Shown here piece by piece: positions 25,701-31,900 of a stretch of 64,000 bases of DNA; position 1 is the stretch's first letter; every line of letters begins with the position of its first letter. Source of the stretch: VXNE01 sp965200505 (GTDB lineage Bacteria; Pseudomonadota; Gammaproteobacteria; Pseudomonadales; Azotimanducaceae). Where the stretch lies: positions 558,001 through 622,000 of the forward strand of contig OZ241343.1 in the NCBI GenBank assembly GCA_965200505.1, read 5' to 3'. The translations under genes and the position numbers were made by a program. A model generated the notes under the pieces. The model saw only the letters and a list, made by a program, of their open reading frames with translations. It did not search any database and was not told where the DNA came from.

Positions 25701-25894
25701 GGCTCACGCCCATCATGCTGAGCGACGGCACCGGCGCCGAAGTGATGCGGCGCATCGCGGCGCCGATGTTCGGCGGCATCATCGGCGCGGCGGCCTTGGC
25801 GCTGGCCGTGATTCCCGCGTTGTTCCTGCTGTGGCAGCGGCACCGCCTCAGCCGTTCAATCACCTTGGCGAGCGACGTCGAGCACCCTGCGTAG
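22739..25894 (+). CDS. cusA: CusA-type heavy-metal efflux RND permease
   Basis: 1051 aa, matching CusA/CzcA length. It begins with the family-specific 'LTPVDALPDLSDVQVIVKTPYPGQAPRVVEDQVTYPLA', then 'GVAEVATVGGMVRQYQVVVDPDRL' and, in TM4, 'GGIAIAVGALVDGAIVMVENAHRR' with the proton-relay Asp and Glu. Later 'TWTMPIKTRTDMLATGIKTPVGIKV' is the pore-domain segment carrying the methionines that select Cu(I)/Ag(I) in CusA-type pumps; 'RTDMLATGIKTPVG' is the discriminating signature. Twelve bases separate it from cusB. No two-component sensor or CueR gene is visible next to the set, so its regulation is encoded elsewhere. Confidence 0.93.
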   Translation: MIPWIIHWSIRHRWLVLLATAFLVGWGLRSMLLTPVDALPDLSDVQVIVKTPYPGQAPRVVEDQVTYPLASALLAVPGAEAVRGYSFFGDSFVYVLFADGTDLYWARSRVLEYLSQVRQRLPAGVAPALGPDATGVGWVYEYALVDRSGNHDVAQLRSIQDWFLRYALQAVPGVAEVATVGGMVRQYQVVVDPDRLSAFGLSLATIRTAIQAANQEAGASVIEMAEAEYMVRATGYLTGLEDLAAVPLKVNEHGVPILLKDVAELRTGPRMRRGVADLNGMGEVVGGIVVMRAGENALATIAGVKARLRELAAGLPEGVEVVTVYDRSALIERAIDNLTTTLAEEFAIVAAVCAIFLFHVRSSLTVILSLPVAILVAFAAMRAQGINANIMSLGGIAIAVGALVDGAIVMVENAHRRLQGTTASGAARWRLIADAATEVGAPIFFSLLIVTLSFLPVFALQAQEGRLFTPLAYTKTYAMAAAAGLAVTLVPVLMGFCLRGRIKAQANPVERALQAAYRPLIDAVLKHPWAVLVGAAALTLASAWPALRLGTEFMPPLNEGDLMYMPSTHPGISIDKARELLQQTDRLIRTVPEVANVFGKVGRAETATDPAPLTMIETMIQLKPRGEWREGMTMDGLRSELDRVVRIPGLANTWTMPIKTRTDMLATGIKTPVGIKVAGPDLAVIERIGADIEAVVKTLPGTASVYMERVASGRYVEVDIDRARASRYGMNIAAVQDIVQSAVGGLDVTQTVEGIERYPVNLRYPRRVRDSVERLKMLPVVTPRGARIALADLADIRVAEGPPVIKSENALPNGWIFIDIADVDLGGYVTRAREAVAAQVTLPAGYSLRWSGQYEYLQRAWQRLAIVGPATLVVILVLLHFALRRAATVAMVVCTLPLALAGGAWTLHWLDYDLSVAVGVGFIALAGVAVELGVIMVTYLELAVRERRERVEQASGALSAQHLAEAVREGAARRLRPVAMTAASLLAGLTPIMLSDGTGAEVMRRIAAPMFGGIIGAAALALAVIPALFLLWQRHRLSRSITLASDVEHPA

Positions 25895-25906
25895 GCGCAA
25901 AGCTGG

Positions 25907-26641
25907 CTAGGGCCACACGGAGAGCCCGGGCAGCTTCACCCCGAACGGGCGGGCGCGAACGCCGGCGACGAGGCCCAAGAAGTTCACCTCAACGCCCTCC
26001 TCCGCCGCGACGAGGATGCCGAGCGCGCCAAGGAGGGAGCCTTGCCAGCCCGTGCCGCTGGGCGCCGCGCCGATGACCGCGCCGCCGGACAGGAAATCCT
26101 TGCCGATGGCGGTGTGCGGCAGCACGAGGCGCAGTTCCGGGGTGCGCCGCGCCACGAAGGCGGTGAAGGTGTTGCTGTTGGGGCCGGGCCAAGTGCGGTA
26201 TTCGCGGCTGTGCGGATAGTCCTCCGTGGCCCGCTCGATCTTGTCGATGGCGGCGGTGGCGGCAGTGCCACGCACATCAGCGAGCAGCGTCGGGTAGTTG
26301 GAGAACCAGTAGCCGTCCGGCGGCCGCTCGCTGCCCACGACGAGGGCCGAACCGGTGCATGGCAACCGCCAGCCGATCACTTCGTAGCGCGTGTAGCGCG
26401 GGGCACCAGCGCGTTTCACCGCGATCCATGTGTGAACCGCCACCGCCCCGCGCATGCCCCAAGTGCGCGCCGCATAGACCTGCGCCACCGCCGCCGGGTG
26501 TGCGTCCGGCACCGGCGCTTGGCCGGTGGCGCCATGCTCGGCGGCGCTCCAATGCGGCCGCTCGGAGAAGTGCCGCAACGTCAACGCGACCAACGCCGGC
26601 ACCACGAAGACGGCGAGCAACGCCCAGCCGATCAAGCGCAT
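25907..26641 (-). CDS. DUF3750-family membrane-anchored protein
   Basis: 244 aa. One N-terminal helix (residues 4-22) anchors or exports it. The rest has family marks 'GAVAVHTWIAVKRAGAPRYTRYEVIGW', 'PPDGYWFSNYPTLLADVRG', 'YPHSREYRTWPGPNSNTFTAFVARRTPEL' and 'LPHTAIGKDFL', with conserved His, Trp, Asn and Thr. The motif 'YRxWPGPNSNTF' looks like an enzyme active site (hydrolase-like), and DUF3750 proteins have been grouped with papain-like or amidase folds, but this is uncertain. It converges on cusA with 12 bases between. The next gene on its strand (26728) lies 86 bases upstream. Confidence 0.8.
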   Translation of the reverse strand: MRLIGWALLAVFVVPALVALTLRHFSERPHWSAAEHGATGQAPVPDAHPAAVAQVYAARTWGMRGAVAVHTWIAVKRAGAPRYTRYEVIGWRLPCTGSALVVGSERPPDGYWFSNYPTLLADVRGTAATAAIDKIERATEDYPHSREYRTWPGPNSNTFTAFVARRTPELRLVLPHTAIGKDFLSGGAVIGAAPSGTGWQGSLLGALGILVAAEEGVEVNFLGLVAGVRARPFGVKLPGLSVWP

Positions 26642-26727
26642 GGGCTATCGAGCGTTCCGGCGCTGAGGATGGAAGGACGGTGCGCTTGCGCCGCGTGGGC
26701 GGTGCCCGGCATGGCCAATCGGCGCGG

Positions 26728-27162
26728 CTAGGCGGGCTCGGCCAGAAAGACGGGGATCACGCGCTCCGTCTTGCGTTGGTAGTCCGCATAGGGGGGATAG
26801 GCGGCCACCGCCACCGACCACAAGCGCGCCCGCTCCGCCGGCTCCCGCACTTCGCGCGCCTGCATGGTGTACACGTCCGTCCGGTCGCGGATTTCCACCG
26901 CGCCGCTCGCCCGCAGGTTGTGTACCCACACGGGGTGCTGCGGGGCACCGCCTTGCGAGGCCACAAGCACATAGCCGGCACCATCACGCACCCGCATCAA
27001 CGGCGTCTTGCGAACGGAGCCCGTCTTGTTGCCCCGATGGGTGACGATGATGACCGGCAAGCCGGTGTCCAGCAGCTCGGTGCCTTCAAGGCCACCGCTG
27101 GCCTCGTACAGCGCCACCTGATCGCGCACCCACTTGATCGGCGACGGCACGTATTCAGCCAC
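26728..27162 (-). CDS. Deazaflavin (F420)-dependent nitroreductase-family protein
   Basis: 144 aa, split beta-barrel of the Ddn/FDOR-A family. Marks are 'LPVIIVTHRGNKTGSVRKTPLM' (cofactor-phosphate loop), 'GYVLVASQGGAPQHPVWVHNLRASGAVEI' and 'YPPYADYQRKTERVIPVFLAEP'. In mycobacteria these bind F420 and reduce quinones or nitroimidazoles. In Proteobacteria the cofactor is often doubtful. GTG start, with GAGGAG five bases upstream. The tRNA-Arg gene follows 28 bases upstream on the same strand; readthrough between tRNA and this gene is geometrically possible but not expected. Confidence 0.85.
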   Translation of the reverse strand: MAEYVPSPIKWVRDQVALYEASGGLEGTELLDTGLPVIIVTHRGNKTGSVRKTPLMRVRDGAGYVLVASQGGAPQHPVWVHNLRASGAVEIRDRTDVYTMQAREVREPAERARLWSVAVAAYPPYADYQRKTERVIPVFLAEPA

Positions 27163-27190
27163 ACGCGCTCCTCAGCAGCCCCCAAGAAAA

Positions 27191-27267
27191 TGGCGCACCC
27201 GACAGGATTCGAACCTGTAATCCCTGGTTTCGTAGACCAGTGCCTTATCCAATTTGGCCACGGGTGC
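27191..27267 (-). tRNA. tRNA-Arg(ACG)
   Basis: 77 bases including an encoded CCA. Folded by hand on the minus strand: acceptor stem GCACCCG/CGGGTGC, three-pair D stem, anticodon stem CTGGT/ACCAG with loop CTACGAA (anticodon ACG), variable GGATT, T stem ACAGG/CCTGT with loop TTCGAAT, discriminator G. All stems pair perfectly. ACG is expected to be modified to ICG to read CGU, CGC and CGA. Its first 26 bases and upstream flank recur at 28133-28193. Confidence 0.97.
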
Positions 27268-27308
27268 CCAGCGACGCATTATCGGCGCTCGCCGACGCCG
27301 ACGCAAAC
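27242..27308. repeat. Direct repeat, copy A: tRNA-Arg 5' part plus upstream flank
   Basis: This copy contains the first 26 bases of the intact tRNA-Arg gene and about 41 bases upstream of it. It matches copy B (28133-28193) at 54 of 61 aligned positions, apart from one extra six-base CGACGC-type unit here. The longest unbroken match, TTATCGGCGCTCGCCGACGC, is 20 bases. Together the copies enclose a toxin-antitoxin pair. Confidence 0.85.
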
Positions 27309-27350
27309 ACTCAGGTACGAGCAACCTGGGGTCTGAATAGCCTGCCGATT

Positions 27351-27370
27351 CGCTACCGGATGCGGTAGCG
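27351..27370 (-). terminator. Stem-loop just past the PIN toxin gene
   Basis: CGCTACCG-GATG-CGGTAGCG is a perfect eight-base stem with a four-base loop, one base from the toxin stop codon. There is no U-tract after it on the minus strand, so it is either a factor-assisted terminator or an mRNA-stabilising hairpin for the toxin-antitoxin transcript, keeping it separate from tRNA-Arg downstream. Confidence 0.5.
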
Positions 27371-27371
27371 G

Positions 27372-27812
27372 TCAGCCGTAGATGGGCACCGCCTCGGGCT
27401 GGTTCTTAAGAGCGGCGAAGTCTCGGTCGTGGGTGACCAGCGCGATGCTGGCCGTCTCCAATGCGGTGGCGACTTGAACCGCATCCGGCAGACGCAGGCC
27501 GAACTTGCCGCGCAGGCGGGCGGCGCGGTGGGCAATTGAAGCGGTGAGATCCGTGAGACGCCACACGGGCTGTGCCGTGAGGGTGCGCCGGTACTGCTGT
27601 GCCAAGGCTTCGTTGCCCGTGCGCAGCGGGCCTGTGAGCACTTCGGCAAGAGTCACCGTGGCGATTACCAGCTCGTAGTCGCCTGCCTCCGCCCGCTCGA
27701 AGAGCGGCGCGAAGCGGGGAGCCAAGTGCGGATGGCCTTCAAGAAAGTAGATGATCGGCGCACTGTCCACCGTTACTCTGCCGCCGGGGGCCAGAGTGCC
27801 GATGTCCATCAT
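27372..27812 (-). CDS. PIN-domain toxin (VapC-like ribonuclease)
   Basis: 146 aa. The acidic magnesium-binding residues of the PIN nuclease are visible: Asp16 in 'VTVDSAPIIYFLEG', Glu57 in 'TLAEVL', Asp110 in 'LRLPDAVQVATAL' and Asp129/131 in 'LVTHDRDF'. VapC-type PIN toxins cleave specific tRNAs or rRNA. Its ATG shares one base with the antitoxin stop (TGATG), so translation is coupled, as usual for this family. The pair is enclosed by repeats of the tRNA-Arg 5' region. Confidence 0.9.
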   Translation of the reverse strand: MMDIGTLAPGGRVTVDSAPIIYFLEGHPHLAPRFAPLFERAEAGDYELVIATVTLAEVLTGPLRTGNEALAQQYRRTLTAQPVWRLTDLTASIAHRAARLRGKFGLRLPDAVQVATALETASIALVTHDRDFAALKNQPEAVPIYG

Positions 27813-28057
27813 CACCACTCGTCGCGCATGGCGCGAACGAACGCCCCGGCGTCCCCGAAGCACCCATTGGCCGAGCCGCGCAACGCCGAGATGCCCGGCG
27901 CTTCCCGCAGCGCCTGCCACACTGGCACAATCGCCGCGTAAGGCTTGCCCCGCTTGGTCACAATGGTGATCGCGTCCTCGTGGTTCGCAGCCCGCAGGAT
28001 TTGAGGCAGCTTCGTTCTAGCTTCCTCGACGCCAGCCGTCTGCACCTTGCTGTCCAT
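27812..28057 (-). CDS. Phd/YefM-type antitoxin for the PIN toxin
   Basis: 81 aa. 'VEEARTKLPQILRAANHEDAITIVTKRGKPYAAIVPV' is the DNA-binding N-terminal domain of the Phd/YefM (type II antitoxin) superfamily, starting with a short 'MDSKVQTAG' arm. The remaining 25 residues, including 'CFGDAGAFVRAMRDEW', should wrap the toxin. The partner PIN gene follows with a one-base overlap. Phd-PIN combinations are well known. I use the ATG at 28057 because the domain begins directly after it; the frame extends upstream through the operator-like dyads. It probably autorepresses from those dyads. Confidence 0.88.
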   Translation of the reverse strand: MDSKVQTAGVEEARTKLPQILRAANHEDAITIVTKRGKPYAAIVPVWQALREAPGISALRGSANGCFGDAGAFVRAMRDEW

Positions 28058-28074
28058 GCCTGCTCTCGCCAAAC

Positions 28075-28089
28075 CGTACGTTCTGTACA
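28075..28089. promoter_or_regulatory. Candidate operator of the toxin-antitoxin operon
   Basis: Two self-complementary six-base sites, CGTACG (28075-28080) and TGTACA (28084-28089), are separated by TTC and share a GTAC core. They lie 18 bases upstream of the antitoxin ATG. Phd-type antitoxins bind pairs of short palindromes in exactly this position, about one DNA turn apart centre to centre. Binding is inferred, not shown. Confidence 0.5.
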
Positions 28090-28132
28090 ACTTAATGCAG
28101 GCAGCGACATGACGCAACCATGCGGCCCAATG

Positions 28133-28193
28133 GCCTTATCCAATGTGGCCACGGGTGCTTAGCGGCCAGTTATCGGCGCTCGCCGACGCAAAC
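28133..28193. repeat. Direct repeat, copy B: truncated tRNA-Arg 5' fragment and flank
   Basis: The same sequence as 27242-27308 with seven substitutions and lacking one six-base unit. On the minus strand it covers bases 1-26 of tRNA-Arg (one substitution) with the upstream flank, then diverges, so no functional tRNA is encoded. It marks the far edge of the block holding the Phd/PIN pair and is probably an old duplication or integration scar. Confidence 0.8.
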
Positions 28194-28258
28194 GGCCGTG
28201 GGGCATCGGCAACAGCCAGAGGGCACGGTGCCCGGGGGCTCGCCCTAGGGAGGGATGG

Positions 28259-28687
28259 TTACGCTTGGGCCGGCCTACGCTCCCCAATCGTCCGCAGCGC
28301 CACTTGCAGCCGGGACAGCGAAGTCTCGCTGTCGACGTCGAGCAGCACACGCACGGCACCTGTCGAACACCCCAAGCGCTCCGCCATTTCCCGCTCGTCC
28401 AACCGTTCGGCGCGCGCCGTCTCGTAGAGCGCCAACTTCGCCGCCACGACAGGCGGCAACTCCACGGTCTCGCCCCCCACCGCGGACGACGGCACGGGAA
28501 TCGCTCGCCCCCCTCGGACGTAGCCGCCCAACGCGGCGATGAGGCAGTCCGCACTCTCGGCCAACGCTTCTTCCAGCGTCGCGCCCTCCGTCAGCGCCTC
28601 CGGGATGTCCGGGAAGGTGACCAATACGGCATCAGCCCGCTCGTCGAGCAGAACCGGATAAGCCCAGCGCTTGTGTGCGCTAGCCAT
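28259..28687 (-). CDS. HicB-family antitoxin-like protein, no HicA beside it
   Basis: 142 aa. Residues 1-60 carry the HicB RNase-H-like fold: 'YPVLLDERADAVLVTFPDIPEALTEGATLEEALAESADCLIAAL'. A C-terminal helix-turn-helix follows ('ERLDEREMAERLGCSTGAVRVLLDVD'), as in HicB repressors. HicB normally pairs with a ~60-aa HicA mRNase just upstream; none is found here, and the gene instead starts inside the last codons of the MFS transporter (8-base overlap). So it is an orphan, perhaps co-opted as a regulator. The ATG at 28687 fits the family N-terminus. Confidence 0.85.
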   Translation of the reverse strand: MASAHKRWAYPVLLDERADAVLVTFPDIPEALTEGATLEEALAESADCLIAALGGYVRGGRAIPVPSSAVGGETVELPPVVAAKLALYETARAERLDEREMAERLGCSTGAVRVLLDVDSETSLSRLQVALRTIGERRPAQA

Positions 28688-30542
28688 TGCGCACGTCCGT
28701 TGCGCCGAACCGGCGGCGGCGCATGGCGCCGGCTTGCACCAAGCGTTCCGTCACCTCGAGATGCCGGGCCACGGCTTCCGCCGTCACGGTGCCGGCGCGG
28801 TTCGCGGCCCGCACCCGCACGGCATGGAAGCCAATGCCGGTCAACGATATGCCGCCGAGCAGCACCAGCGAGAGGACGCCGACGCCTGGTTGCGACGACA
28901 AGTCGAAGATTGCGTTGGTGCCGAGGCCGGCGCCGAGCACCGCTAGCGCGGAGGCGCCGAGGGCCAGCCAAGCGTCACGCTTGAGGGAGTACACCAAGCC
29001 GGCGCCACGCCGCGCGGCGCGCTTCAGCTCGCCGATTGAGAAATGGTCGAGGAACCAGCTGGTCTCCTCGTCCAAACCACGATCCGACGGCGGCGGCACT
29101 GGGTTGCCGGTGATGGGGTCGGTGGCGACCGCCCCGCGCCGATGCGCGGCGATGCCATCCAACGTGAGCCGATGCACCCGTTCGTCGATGGGGTAGCGCA
29201 GGGCGAAGAAGATCGCCACCAGCATCATCGTGCCGGGCACCCCCGCATAGAGCAGGCGGATGGCCCAGTTCACGGCGTCCGGCTGCGCGACGTTTGGCGC
29301 GAATCCCAACGTGGCCAGCACCGCCAGCGGCACCGCGGAACTGGGGATGATGGCGAACTTGGTGACGATGGACCACAACGCGCCGTACTGCGCTTCGCGG
29401 CGCTTGCCGGTGTAGAGCTCGTCGTAGTCGATCACGTCCGCCTGCATGGACGGCCCCAGGAACTGGCCGGTGGAGAACGACATCCCGCCGATCATGAAGA
29501 AGCCCATCACCCACGGCGCCCCGGCATTGCCTTGGATGAAGCTCGGCAGCGCCGTCAACAGCGCTTGGCAGATGAAAGAGAGCACGAAGCTCAGAATCCA
29601 AACCTGCTTCTTGCCGAAGCGCCGCGCCAGGCGCACGAAAATCGGCAACGTGAGGGCGCCCGTGCCATAGCCCAACAGCAAGGCGACGCCCATCCACTCC
29701 ACCCAATCCTCGATGCCCATCGCGTACCGCAGATAGAACGGCATCAACACGCCGATGCCGCCGGAGGTCACGGTGGTCACGAAGTAGCAGATGAGCAGGA
29801 TGCGGAACGGCTGATTGCGCAACACCCGGCGCACGCCCGGCACCAACGGGTTGGGCTTCTTCGCGGAGAACGCCGGATTTTCCGGTATGCGCCAACACAT
29901 CCAGTAATAGGAGATGACGAGCAGCACGGACATGCCCACCGCGAACCACAGGAACACCGTCCGCTCGGCTTCCGCCTGCCCCATGCCTTGGCTCTTGATC
30001 CAAGCGATGACGATGGCGGGGCTCGCGGACGCGAACGCCTGCCCCACCAGCGAGATGCCATCGCGCCACGCGAACAGGCTGGAGCGCTCGTGGTAATCCG
30101 ATGTGAGTTCCGGCCCCAGCCCGTAGTGCGGGATGTAGTACACCGTGTGGAAGAAGAAGTACGCCATGAACGCGGTGGTGAACCACGCGGCGCCCATCAG
30201 CGGCGTGATGCCATCCGGCGGGCCGAAGAGCGCCACCATCGAAATGGCCGTGAGCGGGGCGCCCACCAAGATGTAGGGGCGGCGGCGGCCCCAGCGGGTG
30301 CGGGTGCGATCCGACAGCCAGCCCATCAGCGGGTCCGTGAGGGCATCCAGCGCCCGCGCCAACACTTGCGCCAAGGCGATGAAGCCGATGGCGATGCCGA
30401 TGGTGTCCGAGTAGAACTTCGTCATGTGGATGCCGATGGGCACGCCCATGGCCATGCCGGCGAAGTTCGGCAGCCCGTACGCGAGCTTCATCGATAGCGA
30501 GAGCTTCTCCGCCTCGGGCCGGTTCTGCTGCGGTGGCGCCAT
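28680..30542 (-). CDS. MFS transporter of the GPH (MelB-like) type
   Basis: 620 aa, longer than MelB (about 470). The 12-helix core shows GPH features: 'YGLPNFAGMAMGVPIGIHMTKFYSDTIGI', the cation-site-like 'DALTDPLMGWLSDRTRTRWGRRRPYILVG' and 'MQADVIDYDELYTGKRREAQYG' in the C-terminal half. After the core, at about residue 480, comes a cytoplasmic stretch and then two further hydrophobic helices near residues 530-580, an extension I do not recognise. GPH members import sugars or sugar acids with Na+ or H+. The ATG at 30542 is preferred over one 36 bases earlier. It overlaps the HicB start. Confidence 0.85.
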   Translation of the reverse strand: MAPPQQNRPEAEKLSLSMKLAYGLPNFAGMAMGVPIGIHMTKFYSDTIGIAIGFIALAQVLARALDALTDPLMGWLSDRTRTRWGRRRPYILVGAPLTAISMVALFGPPDGITPLMGAAWFTTAFMAYFFFHTVYYIPHYGLGPELTSDYHERSSLFAWRDGISLVGQAFASASPAIVIAWIKSQGMGQAEAERTVFLWFAVGMSVLLVISYYWMCWRIPENPAFSAKKPNPLVPGVRRVLRNQPFRILLICYFVTTVTSGGIGVLMPFYLRYAMGIEDWVEWMGVALLLGYGTGALTLPIFVRLARRFGKKQVWILSFVLSFICQALLTALPSFIQGNAGAPWVMGFFMIGGMSFSTGQFLGPSMQADVIDYDELYTGKRREAQYGALWSIVTKFAIIPSSAVPLAVLATLGFAPNVAQPDAVNWAIRLLYAGVPGTMMLVAIFFALRYPIDERVHRLTLDGIAAHRRGAVATDPITGNPVPPPSDRGLDEETSWFLDHFSIGELKRAARRGAGLVYSLKRDAWLALGASALAVLGAGLGTNAIFDLSSQPGVGVLSLVLLGGISLTGIGFHAVRVRAANRAGTVTAEAVARHLEVTERLVQAGAMRRRRFGATDVRNG

Positions 30543-30681
30543 CGGGCGATGATGCCTGCCGTTTGGCGGCGGGGTCAAAGCAGCCTGCCCATTGCGAACC
30601 CCGCCCGGTGCCCAGCCACGCCGCCTCCGCCCTTGGAGTCTGTTAATCTCTCTGCCAATTCACTGCGACAGGTAAGGAAGG

Positions 30682-31815
30682 ATGAAAAGCCCGGTCTGCG
30701 ACATGTTCGGCATCGAGTTCCCGCTGTTCGCGTTCAGCCACTGCCGCGATGTGATCGCCGCGGTGAGCAACGCCGGCGGCATGGGAGTGCTCGGCGCCGT
30801 GGGGCACACGCCCGAATCCTTGGACATCGAGCTGAGCTGGCTGGACGACCATGTGAACGGCAAGCCCTACGGTGTGGACTTGCTGGTGCCCACCAGCCTC
30901 GACAGCAAGGAGGAGGCCCTCTCCGCGGCAGACATCGAGGCGCGGATTCCGCCCGAACACAAGGCGCATGTGGAATCCATCCTGGCGCGCCACGGCATCG
31001 ACACGAAGGGGCTGTGGGATCGCCAGCTAGGCGACAACTTCGGCGACCACCTGCGCGAGAAGGGCGCCTCGGTGGTGCTGGACGCCGCCTTCGACCATCC
31101 GGTGAAGTTCGTGGTCAACGCCCTCGGTGTGCCGCCGGATTTCATGTTGCGGCGGGCCCGCTCCGAAGGCGTTCCCGTGGGCGCCCTCACCGGCGCCAAG
31201 GAACACGCCGTCAAGCACGCCGAGGCCGGCACGGATGTGCTCGTCGTCTCCGGCACCGAGGCGGGTGGCCATTGCGGTGAGGTCTCCACGATGGTGTTGA
31301 TCCCCGAAGTGCTGGAAGCGCTGCGGCCCTACGGCGACATTCCCGTGCTGGCCGCCGGCGGCATCGTCACCGGGCGGCAAATGGCGGCGGTGATGGCGAT
31401 GGGCGCCGCCGGCGCATGGTGCGGCTCGGTGTGGCTCACCACCGCGGAGGCGGAAACCGCCCCGGCCGTGAAGGAGAAGATGCTCGCCGCGAACTCGCGT
31501 CAAACGGTGCGTTCGCGCAGCCGCACGGGCAAATACACCCGCCAGCTACGCTCCGCCTGGACGGACGCTTGGCATGACCCAGACAGCCCAGACCCCCTCC
31601 CCATGCCCTTGCAGCAACTTGTGAGCGAACCGGCCTTGGGCCGCATCAGCAAGCTGGCGGAGGGCGGCCACGCCGGCGCCAAGCAATTGGCCACCTACTT
31701 CGTGGGCCAAGGCGTCGGCTTGATGAACGCCAGCATCTCGTCCCGCCAAGTGGTGTACGACTTCATGGAAGATTTCGCGGACGCCGCCGAGCGGCTGACG
31801 GGGTTGATGGACTAG
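30682..31815 (+). CDS. Nitronate monooxygenase-family FMN protein
   Basis: 377 aa TIM-barrel. It opens with 'MKSPVCDMFGIEFPLFAF', then 'AAVSNAGGMGVLGA' (FMN phosphate region), 'VVSGTEAGGHCGEVSTMVLIPEVL' with the histidine that activates substrate, and 'IPVLAAGGIVTGRQMAAVMAMGAAGAWCGSVWL'. This matches class I/2-nitropropane dioxygenase-like proteins, which oxidise alkyl nitronates; some relatives act on other carbanions or are enoyl reductases. AAGGAAGG lies right before the ATG. It is divergent from the MFS gene; 30543-30681 should contain both promoters. Confidence 0.87.
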   Translation: MKSPVCDMFGIEFPLFAFSHCRDVIAAVSNAGGMGVLGAVGHTPESLDIELSWLDDHVNGKPYGVDLLVPTSLDSKEEALSAADIEARIPPEHKAHVESILARHGIDTKGLWDRQLGDNFGDHLREKGASVVLDAAFDHPVKFVVNALGVPPDFMLRRARSEGVPVGALTGAKEHAVKHAEAGTDVLVVSGTEAGGHCGEVSTMVLIPEVLEALRPYGDIPVLAAGGIVTGRQMAAVMAMGAAGAWCGSVWLTTAEAETAPAVKEKMLAANSRQTVRSRSRTGKYTRQLRSAWTDAWHDPDSPDPLPMPLQQLVSEPALGRISKLAEGGHAGAKQLATYFVGQGVGLMNASISSRQVVYDFMEDFADAAERLTGLMD

Positions 31816-31900
31816 GGTGCGGCCCACGCCATCGCGCCGAACAACGGGCGCACCACCGCCGAGGACTCGATGCGGGGCGCACCCCGCGGCGGCGGCGCGG

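Noticed and set aside
28133..28193. Second tRNA-Arg gene
   Set aside because: Only the acceptor and D-arm bases are present; there is no anticodon or T arm.
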